From assembly GCA_021808185.1 (NCBI GenBank), contig JAKBCB010000081.1, positions 1-10,857 of the forward strand: 10,857 bases of DNA, written 5' to 3'. The DNA comes from Pseudomonadota bacterium (lineage in GTDB: Bacteria; Pseudomonadota; Alphaproteobacteria; Acetobacterales; Acetobacteraceae). This document shows, one piece after another, positions 6,340 to 10,857 of this stretch (position 1 is its first letter; each line of letters opens with the position of its first letter). The position numbers and the translations under genes are program-made. Below the pieces are notes generated by a model that had not been told where the DNA came from, did no database searches, and was given only the letters and a program-made list of their open reading frames with translations.

Positions 6340-7857
6340 CTACAATGCCAACGCCCCCTGCCGCTGATCGTCGCGCGCGGCCGTCGCCCGCACCGAGCCA
6401 TCGGCGAAATCGATGCGCAGCGTCGCCCCGGGCTTCACGGCGGCGGCCGTGGTGAGCGGGTGGCCATCGGCGGCAAACACCGCCGCGTAGCCGCGCGCCA
6501 GCACCGCCTTGTGCGAAACGCTCTCCAGCCGCGCCGCGAACCCCTCCAGCCGTGCCCGCGCCTCGCGCAGCCGCGCTTCCACCGGGGCCGCCGTCAGGCG
6601 CGGCAGCACGCGCGCGGCCAGGGCGGCGCGGCTTGTCACCGCATGGCGCAGCGCGCCCGTCAGTTTTTCCGATTGCAAGGCAAGGCCCGAGCGTCGAGCC
6701 GCGACCAGCAGCGGCAGCGCCAGCGACAGCCGGTGCCCGCGATCCGCCAGCACGTTTCTGGTGGCCGCCACCGCCTGCGCCGGGTGCGGCAGGCGCGCGC
6801 CCGCCCGCTCCACCGCCGCGCGGCGCGCGGCCAGCAGGTTCGGCAGAGCGAGGGCGAACCGCTGCCCGCGATCGTCCAGGCGCTGCCGCGCGGTGCCGAG
6901 CAGGGTGGGCAGATCGGGCAACCCGCGCTCCGCCCGTTGCAGCCGCAGCCGCGCTTCCTGCGCGATCCGATTCAGCGCGCCGGACAGCCGCGCGCCCTGC
7001 TGCTGCAAGCCGGCGGCCAGTTCCGCGCGCGACGGCACCGCCATCTCGGCGGCGGCGGTCGGCGTCGGCGCCCGCCGGTCGGAAGCGAAGTCGATCAGCG
7101 TCGTGTCCGTCTCGTGCCCCACCGCCGAGATCAGCGGAATGGTCGAGGCGGCGGCGGCGCGGACGACGATTTCCTCGTTGAACGCCATCAGGTCTTCCAG
7201 GCTGCCGCCGCCGCGCGCGACGATCACCACATCCGGGCGGGGAATTTTTCCGCCCACGGGAAGTGCCGAAAACCCGTTGATCGCCTCGGCGATTTTCGCG
7301 GCGGCACCCTCGCCCTGCACCGGCACCGGCCACAGCAGGATGTGGCGCGGGAAGCGCCGCAGAATCGTCGTCTTGATGTCCTGGATCACCGCGCCCTGCG
7401 GGCTGGTGACGACGCCGACCACCATCGGCAGCAGCGGCAGCGCCCGCTTGCGCTCGCCGTCGAACAGCCCCTCGGCCGCCAGCCTCGCGCGCAGCATCTC
7501 GATGCGGGCCAGCAGCGCGCCGGCGCCGGCATATTCCATGCGGTCCACGATGAGCTGGTAGGTCGAGCGGTCACCGTAGGCGGAGACTTTTCCGGTGGCG
7601 ATCACCTCGACCCCGTTCTCCGGCTCCAGCCCCAGGCGCGGGACGGAAAATTTCCACACCACGCCGGCGATCTTGCCGCCCTCGTCCTTCAGCGAGAAAT
7701 AGATGTGGCCGGAGGGATACCGCTTCAGCTCGGTGATCTCGCCGCGCACCCGCACGCGGCCGAACGCGCCTTCCAGCGTGCGCTTCACCGCGCCGGAAAT
7801 CTCGGAGACGCTGTATTCGGGGATGTTGGAAACGGGTGTGGCGGGCAGGTCGTCCAT
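6340..7857 (-). CDS. xseA: Exodeoxyribonuclease VII large subunit
   Basis: A 505-residue XseA, somewhat longer than the E. coli protein (about 456). With multiple XseB subunits it degrades single-stranded DNA from either end in the cytoplasm. Domain order: OB-fold single-strand binding domain (about 14-110; VSEISGAVKRTLEGAF, RVRGEITELKRYPSGHIYFSLKD); catalytic domain (about 135-275; GVVTSPQGAVIQD at 148-160, VIVARGGGSLEDL at 211-223, ISAVGHETDTTLIDFASDRR at 243-262, PTPTAAAE at 264-271); an Ala/Arg/Leu-rich coiled-coil stretch with 43-residue repeats (about 280-445); and a C-terminal KAVLARGYAAV segment (450-460) that closes the fold in this family. The His and Asp of GHETD are the expected catalytic residues. 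No xseB is in the window. ATG 7857 is the only sensible start; upstream Shine-Dalgarno is weak. Its neighbours are purD (divergent, 54 bases) and the HAD gene (convergent). Confidence 0.97.
   Translation of the reverse strand: MDDLPATPVSNIPEYSVSEISGAVKRTLEGAFGRVRVRGEITELKRYPSGHIYFSLKDEGGKIAGVVWKFSVPRLGLEPENGVEVIATGKVSAYGDRSTYQLIVDRMEYAGAGALLARIEMLRARLAAEGLFDGERKRALPLLPMVVGVVTSPQGAVIQDIKTTILRRFPRHILLWPVPVQGEGAAAKIAEAINGFSALPVGGKIPRPDVVIVARGGGSLEDLMAFNEEIVVRAAAASTIPLISAVGHETDTTLIDFASDRRAPTPTAAAEMAVPSRAELAAGLQQQGARLSGALNRIAQEARLRLQRAERGLPDLPTLLGTARQRLDDRGQRFALALPNLLAARRAAVERAGARLPHPAQAVAATRNVLADRGHRLSLALPLLVAARRSGLALQSEKLTGALRHAVTSRAALAARVLPRLTAAPVEARLREARARLEGFAARLESVSHKAVLARGYAAVFAADGHPLTTAAAVKPGATLRIDFADGSVRATAARDDQRQGALAL
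6670..7017 (-). repeat. xseA: 43-residue repeats in the XseA coiled-coil region
   Basis: Within the XseA protein three segments align at a 43-residue offset: residues 281-295 (AAGLQQQGARLSGAL), 324-338 (RQRLDDRGQRFALAL) and 367-381 (RNVLADRGHRLSLAL). The second and third copies extend on both sides (LP near 313 and 356; AARR at 343-346 and 386-389). This is protein-level periodicity, not an exact DNA repeat. Related repeats occur in the helical domain of E. coli XseA, so it is probably structural, forming the long helices that carry XseB. Confidence 0.65.
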
Positions 7858-7911
7858 GCCGCGACCCTATGCTAAGGCCACCACCGACGGGAAGCCTCGG
7901 AGGATATCGCG
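7858..7911. promoter_or_regulatory. Divergent xseA/purD intergenic region
   Basis: These 54 bases separate two divergent start codons and must hold or adjoin both promoters. TATGCT (7868-7873) matches a -10 box at 4 of 6 positions toward purD. The overlapping TAGCAT on the other strand (7874-7869) matches 4 of 6 toward xseA and would give a leader of only about five bases. No convincing -35 element is seen for either at normal spacing. No purine-repressor or riboswitch-like structure is visible. Confidence 0.35.
7899..7903 (+). promoter_or_regulatory. Shine-Dalgarno GGAGG for purD
   Basis: GGAGG ends eight bases before ATG 7912 and fixes the purD start. It is one of the two best ribosome binding sites in the window. 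Confidence 0.85.
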
Positions 7912-9183
7912 ATGCGCGTGCTGGTGGTGGGCGGCGGCGGACGGGAGCACGCGCTGTGCTGGGCGCTGGCGGCAAGCCCGCTGCTGACCAAGCTGTGGTG
8001 CGCCCCCGGCAACCCGGGGACGGCGCGGGTCGCGGAGAACGTGCCCATCGGCGCGCTCGATGTGGCTGCCCTCGTCGCCTTTGCCCGCGACAATGCCGTG
8101 GATCTGGTGGTCCCCGGCCCGGAGGCGCCGCTGGTCGCCGGCATCGCCGATGCGATGGGGCTGGCCGGCATCCGCTGCTGCGGCCCCTCGGCGGCGGCGG
8201 CACGGCTGGAGGGGAGCAAGACCTTCACCAAGGAAATCTGCGACGCCGCCGGCATCCCGACCGCGCTGTGGGAGCGGTTCGACAACGCCGAGGCCGCGCG
8301 CGAATTCGTCCGCCGCCGCGGCGCGCCCATCGTGGTGAAGGCGGACGGGCTTGCCGCCGGCAAGGGCGTGGTGGTCGCCGCCACCGTCGCCGAGGCCGAG
8401 GCGGCCATCGCCGAGTTCATGGAACAGGGCACGCTGGGCGAGGCCGGTGCGTCCGTGGTGATCGAGGAATGCCTGTTCGGCGAGGAAGTCAGCCTGTTCG
8501 CGCTCTGCGACGGCACCACCGCGCTGCCGCTGGGCGCGGCGCAGGACCACAAGCGCGTGGGCGAGGGTGACACCGGCCCCAACACCGGCGGCATGGGCGC
8601 CTATTCGCCGCCGCCGGCGCTGACGCCCGCGCTGGAGGCCGAGGCCATGGCCCGCATCGTCCGCCCGGCGCTGGCCGAGCTGGCCCGCCAGGGCACGCCG
8701 TTTCGCGGCATCCTGTTCGCCGGGCTGATGCTGACGGCGGACGGACCCAAGCTGATCGAGTTCAACGTCCGCTTCGGCGATCCGGAAGCCGAATGCCTGC
8801 TGCCGCGCCTGCAATCCGACCTGCTGCCCGCGCTGCTCGCCGCCTGCGACGGCGAACTTGCCGACTTCGACCTGCGCTGGCGGCCCGTGGCCTCCCTATG
8901 CGTGATCCTGGCCGCGCGCGGCTACCCCGGCACGCCGATACGCCACGCCCCCATCGGCCAGCTCGCCGCCGCCGAGGCGGTGCCGGGCGCCCTGGTGTTC
9001 CAGGCCGGCACGGACCGGCTGGACGGGCAGCTGGTGTCCTCGGGCGGCCGTGTGCTGGCCGTGACCGGCACCGGCGCGGACCTGCACGCGGCCCATGCCG
9101 CCGCCTATCGCGCGGTGGCCGCCATCGCGGCGCCCGATCTGTTCCACCGGCGCGATATCGGCTGGCGCGCGTTGGGGCGGTAG
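7912..9183 (+). CDS. purD: Phosphoribosylamine--glycine ligase (GAR synthetase)
   Basis: A 423-residue PurD, full length. It joins 5-phosphoribosylamine and glycine with ATP to give glycinamide ribonucleotide, the second step of de novo purine synthesis. It is a cytoplasmic ATP-grasp enzyme. Visible: N-terminal VGGGGREHAL (6-15), VVPGPEAPLVAGI (66-78), GPSAAAARLEGSK (91-103), ATP-grasp elements VVKADGLAAGKGV (141-153) and IEECLFGEEVSL (184-195), the signature HKRVGEGDTGPNTGGMGAYS (213-232), LFAGLM (268-273), metal-binding LIEFNVRFGDPE (281-292) and C-terminal FHRRDIGWRAL. The loop after FGDPE reads AECLLPRL rather than the commoner CQVL/TQ variants, a lineage difference. The ATG is supported by GGAGG eight bases upstream. 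It stands alone on its strand here, without other pur genes; brnT starts 50 bases downstream, with no terminator hairpin seen between. Confidence 0.98.
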   Translation: MRVLVVGGGGREHALCWALAASPLLTKLWCAPGNPGTARVAENVPIGALDVAALVAFARDNAVDLVVPGPEAPLVAGIADAMGLAGIRCCGPSAAAARLEGSKTFTKEICDAAGIPTALWERFDNAEAAREFVRRRGAPIVVKADGLAAGKGVVVAATVAEAEAAIAEFMEQGTLGEAGASVVIEECLFGEEVSLFALCDGTTALPLGAAQDHKRVGEGDTGPNTGGMGAYSPPPALTPALEAEAMARIVRPALAELARQGTPFRGILFAGLMLTADGPKLIEFNVRFGDPEAECLLPRLQSDLLPALLAACDGELADFDLRWRPVASLCVILAARGYPGTPIRHAPIGQLAAAEAVPGALVFQAGTDRLDGQLVSSGGRVLAVTGTGADLHAAHAAAYRAVAAIAAPDLFHRRDIGWRALGR

Positions 9184-9233
9184 AGTTGATGTTTTCGCTC
9201 GTTTGCACAGATCTGTAGTAACAGTGCGCGCCG
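9184..9233 (+). promoter_or_regulatory. brnTA upstream region with candidate operator
   Basis: The 50 bases before brnT are less GC-rich than the neighbours. A -35-like TTGATG lies at 9186-9191, but no good -10 is found at 16-19 bases from it. The stretch 9207-9224 reads ACAG-AT-CTGT-AGTA-ACAG: a perfect 10-base palindrome (9207-9216) whose right arm forms a second inverted repeat with ACAG (9221-9224). BrnA-type antitoxins autorepress their operon, so these repeats are a candidate operator (inference). No Shine-Dalgarno precedes ATG 9234. Confidence 0.45.
9207..9216. repeat. Perfect palindrome ACAGATCTGT upstream of brnT
   Basis: A ten-base sequence identical to its reverse complement, 17 bases before the brnT ATG. 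An additional ACAG half-site at 9221-9224 creates an overlapping CTGT-N4-ACAG arrangement. It is the most symmetrical short element I noticed in non-coding DNA here and fits a dimeric ribbon-helix-helix regulator site. Confidence 0.6.
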
Positions 9234-9536
9234 ATGATCCGGTTTGAATGGGATCCGGCAAAGGCTGCGATCAATCGGCGCAAGCACGGTGTCAGTTTCG
9301 AAACGGCGCGCCGCGTCTTCGCTGATCCCTTCGCGGTGAGTGACGGCGATCGGGACGAAGGTCGCGAGCAGCGTTGGATCACACTGAGGGCCGTGGAAAA
9401 CTTTTTGTTCGTGGTGGTTGTCCACACCACCCGCGAGGAAGACGAAAACGGCGAGATCGTTGAGGTTATCCGGATCATCTCGGCCCGAGAGGCGAGCCGA
9501 AAGGAGAGGCGGCGCTATGAGCAGGAAAGTCGTTAG
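9234..9536 (+). CDS. brnT: BrnT-family type II toxin (RelE-like ribonuclease)
   Basis: A 100-residue protein of the BrnT family, normal length. BrnT has a RelE-like fold and cleaves RNA, arresting growth when free; BrnA neutralises it. The family hallmarks are present: FEWDPAKAAINRRKHGVSFE (4-23), a hydrophobic strand ENFLFVVVVHTTRE (55-68), then VIRIISAREASRKERRRYE (78-96), ending in the conserved R-I-I-S-A-R...E-R...Y pattern. The start is ATG 9234; no Shine-Dalgarno is seen. The 3' end overlaps brnA by 20 bases, and toxin-first order is normal for this family. The DNA is less GC-rich than the flanking housekeeping genes: a hand count of 9361-9420 gives 33 G+C in 60 against 48 in 60 at 8341-8400. 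That is consistent with acquisition by transfer. No frameshift or missing motif is seen, so it is probably functional. Confidence 0.94.
   Translation: MIRFEWDPAKAAINRRKHGVSFETARRVFADPFAVSDGDRDEGREQRWITLRAVENFLFVVVVHTTREEDENGEIVEVIRIISAREASRKERRRYEQESR
9501..9506 (+). promoter_or_regulatory. Shine-Dalgarno AAGGAG for brnA
   Basis: AAGGAG lies within the end of brnT and ends ten bases before ATG 9517. It decides the brnA start over an upstream in-frame GTG at 9418 and suggests the antitoxin is translated more strongly than the toxin, which has no visible site. Confidence 0.75.
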
Positions 9537-9828
9537 GTCTGATTTCGATCCATCGAACCCTCCGCCGCCGACGGAGGCGCAAACGGCGGAGCTTGCCGCC
9601 CTCGCCGCGATGCCGGACGAGGCGATCGACTACAGCGACATTCCACCTTTGACCGAGGATTTCTGGAAGAACGCCGTGCGCGGGCGGTTCTACCGGCCGA
9701 CCAAGACGGCCACCACCGTTCGCATCGATTCCGATGTGCTGGCGTGGTTGCGTGCCCAGGGCAAGGGCTATCAGACGCGCATCAATGCCATCCTGCGCCG
9801 GGAAATGCTCGCGTCGTTGAAGCGGTAG
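9517..9828 (+). CDS. brnA: BrnA-family antitoxin (DUF4415, ribbon-helix-helix)
   Basis: A 103-residue antitoxin. The N-terminal half (1-50) is acidic and proline-rich (DFDPSNPPPPTEAQTAEL, then AMPDEAIDYSDIPPLTEDFW), suitable for wrapping the toxin. The C-terminal half is a DUF4415/BrnA ribbon-helix-helix DNA-binding domain: KTATTVRIDSDVLAWLRAQG (63-82) followed by KGYQTRINAILRREM (83-97). The GKGYQTRIN-LR pattern is diagnostic. It should bind and inhibit BrnT and repress the operon promoter, plausibly at the ACAG/CTGT repeats upstream of brnT. ATG 9517 overlaps the toxin gene by 20 bases and is preceded by AAGGAG; a longer frame from 9418 is rejected because the extra 33 residues are arginine-rich shadow of brnT. 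Its stop lies 3 bases from the stop of the opposing dihydroorotase gene. Confidence 0.93.
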   Translation: MSRKVVRSDFDPSNPPPPTEAQTAELAALAAMPDEAIDYSDIPPLTEDFWKNAVRGRFYRPTKTATTVRIDSDVLAWLRAQGKGYQTRINAILRREMLASLKR

Positions 9829-9831
9829 CTT

Positions 9832-10857
9832 CTACCTGAACCGCACCAGCTTTCCGCCCGGCTCCCCCAGCACCTCGTCCTCGCGCATCACCACGCGCCC
9901 GCGCACGATGGTCGCGGCCGGCCAGCCCGTCACGGCCATGCCGGCGAACGGGGTCCAGCCGCAGGGGGTGACGATCCAGCTTTCCTCGATGGTTCTCCGG
10001 CGTTTCAGATCGACCACGGAAAAATCCGCGTCGTACCCGGCGGCGAGGCGCCCCTTGCCCACCACGCCGTACACCCGCGCAGGCCCGGCGCACATCAGAT
10101 CGACCATCCGCGCGAGCGAGAGCCTGCCCGCGTTCACGTGGTCCAGCATCACCGGCACCAGCGTCTGCACCCCGGTCAGGCCCGCCGGCACCTCCGGCCA
10201 GGGCTTCAGCTTGGCCTCGCGCGGGTGCGGCGCGTGGTCGGAGCCGATGGTATCCACCGTGCCGTCGCGCACCGCCGCCCAGGCCGCGTCCAGGTGCCGC
10301 TGGCCACGGATCGGCGGGTTCATCACGCCGAAACCCTCCAGCCGCTCGTACACCTCCGGCGCCACCTGCGTCAGGTGGTTCAGCAGCACCTCGGCGGTGG
10401 TGATATCCTTGAAATCGTTGATGTAATCCAGCTCCTCGGCGGTTGAGACGTGCAGGATGTGCGCGGGCCGGCCGGTGGCGCGCGCGATGGCGAGGATGCG
10501 GCGGGTGCCGAGGAAGGCGCATTCCTCGTCGCGCCATTCCATGTGGCTCGCATAAGGATCGCCGCTGCGGAACATCCCTTTCCGACTTTGCAGGCGGTAC
10601 TCGTCCTCGGAATGGTAGGCGATGCGGCGGCGGCCGGCGCGCATCACCCGCTCCAGGCTCGCGTCGTCCTCCACCAGCAGGTCGCCCGTCGAACTGCCGG
10701 CAAAGACCTTGATCGCGCACACGCCGCGCGCGGTCTCCAGCCCGGCAAGGCTCGCGACGTTAGCCTTCGTCGCCCCCACATACAGGCCCATGTCGCACCA
10801 CGCGACGCGCTCCACATAGTCCTGCTTCCAGGCGAGCGACTCGGCATCGGTGATCGC
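9832..10857 (-). CDS. pyrC: Dihydroorotase, amidohydrolase superfamily (5' truncated)
   Basis: Partial gene: open to the window edge, 341 residues visible, with about 100 N-terminal residues missing, including the DxHxH metal motif. Dihydroorotase interconverts N-carbamoyl-aspartate and dihydroorotate in pyrimidine synthesis. From the first visible residue: AIKVFAGSSTGDLLVEDD (48-65), where K50 sits at the position of the superfamily's carbamylated lysine; HSEDEYR (82-88); ILHVSTAEELDYI (134-146); LLNHLTQVAPE (158-168), keeping the second His of the usual HHL; MNPPIRGQRH; IGSDHAPHPREAK with the catalytic Asp; GVQTLVPVMLDHVNAGRLSL; and GYDADFSVVDL plus CGWTPF near the end. This resembles the roughly 444-residue alphaproteobacterial dihydroorotase group. 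A related cyclic amidohydrolase is the main alternative, and a second dihydroorotase elsewhere in the genome is possible. GTG 10815 is internal, not the start. Confidence 0.9.
   Translation of the reverse strand, partial: AITDAESLAWKQDYVERVAWCDMGLYVGATKANVASLAGLETARGVCAIKVFAGSSTGDLLVEDDASLERVMRAGRRRIAYHSEDEYRLQSRKGMFRSGDPYASHMEWRDEECAFLGTRRILAIARATGRPAHILHVSTAEELDYINDFKDITTAEVLLNHLTQVAPEVYERLEGFGVMNPPIRGQRHLDAAWAAVRDGTVDTIGSDHAPHPREAKLKPWPEVPAGLTGVQTLVPVMLDHVNAGRLSLARMVDLMCAGPARVYGVVGKGRLAAGYDADFSVVDLKRRRTIEESWIVTPCGWTPFAGMAVTGWPAATIVRGRVVMREDEVLGEPGGKLVRFR

Noticed and set aside
6115..7875. A 586-codon plus-strand open frame antisense to xseA
   Set aside because: Its translation is low-complexity R/Q/A/G-rich and mirrors xseA codons; the opposing strand has a clear XseA. 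High GC content suppresses stop codons.
9184..9206. Full sigma-70 promoter for brnTA starting from TTGATG
   Set aside because: No acceptable -10 hexamer lies at 16-19 bases, so only the -35-like match is reported within the regulatory region.
9418..9516. Longer brnA reading frame from GTG 9418
   Set aside because: AAGGAG and the family N-terminus place the start at ATG 9517; the extra residues are the brnT shadow.
1..10857. CRISPR arrays, tRNA or rRNA genes, insertion sequences, integrases and phage genes
   Set aside because: None seen on either strand; genes are almost contiguous and there are no regularly spaced direct repeats or tRNA-like cloverleaf sequences noticed by eye.

Overview
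The window is very GC-rich chromosomal DNA, densely packed with genes that overlap by one or a few bases. Gene content and order (DUF374 acyltransferase - waaA - lpxK - LpxL-type acyltransferase, a metallophosphoesterase next to a GT4 glycosyltransferase, and a dihydroorotase of the alphaproteobacterial type) suggest a Gram-negative alphaproteobacterium, most likely Rhodospirillales/Acetobacteraceae-like. This taxonomic call is inference from gene family flavour and base composition; no rRNA is present to confirm it.

Layout. (1) Positions 1-6332, plus strand: envelope-lipid block. A 5'-truncated LpxH-like metallophosphoesterase (1-735) is followed by a GT4 glycosyltransferase (794-1801). Then comes a tightly coupled lipid A / Kdo run: DUF374 (LpxJ-like) acyltransferase (1876-2556), waaA (2556-3836), lpxK (3836-4801), LpxL-like acyltransferase (4798-5670) and a HAD phosphatase (5667-6332). 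The last five genes overlap by 1-4 bases (TGATG, TGATG, GTGA, ATGA) and are surely one transcript. Together they add the 4'-phosphate, Kdo and probably the secondary acyl chains to lipid A at the inner membrane. (2) 6340-7857, minus strand: xseA, large subunit of exonuclease VII, convergent with the HAD gene and divergent from purD. (3) 7912-9183, plus strand: purD, purine synthesis. (4) 9234-9828, plus strand: a type II toxin-antitoxin pair, brnT-brnA, in less GC-rich DNA with a palindromic candidate operator upstream. (5) 9832-10857, minus strand: the C-terminal three quarters of a dihydroorotase, running off the window.

All genes in the window belong to known families, and no stretch longer than about 60 bases lacks a gene. 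I did not find a convincing previously undescribed system. The points most worth a second look are: the two different lipid A-type acyltransferase families flanking waaA-lpxK; the LpxH-like enzyme with GNHD instead of GNRD; the HAD phosphatase fused translationally to the lipid A run; and the brnTA module with its ACAG/CTGT operator-like repeats wedged between purD and the dihydroorotase gene.
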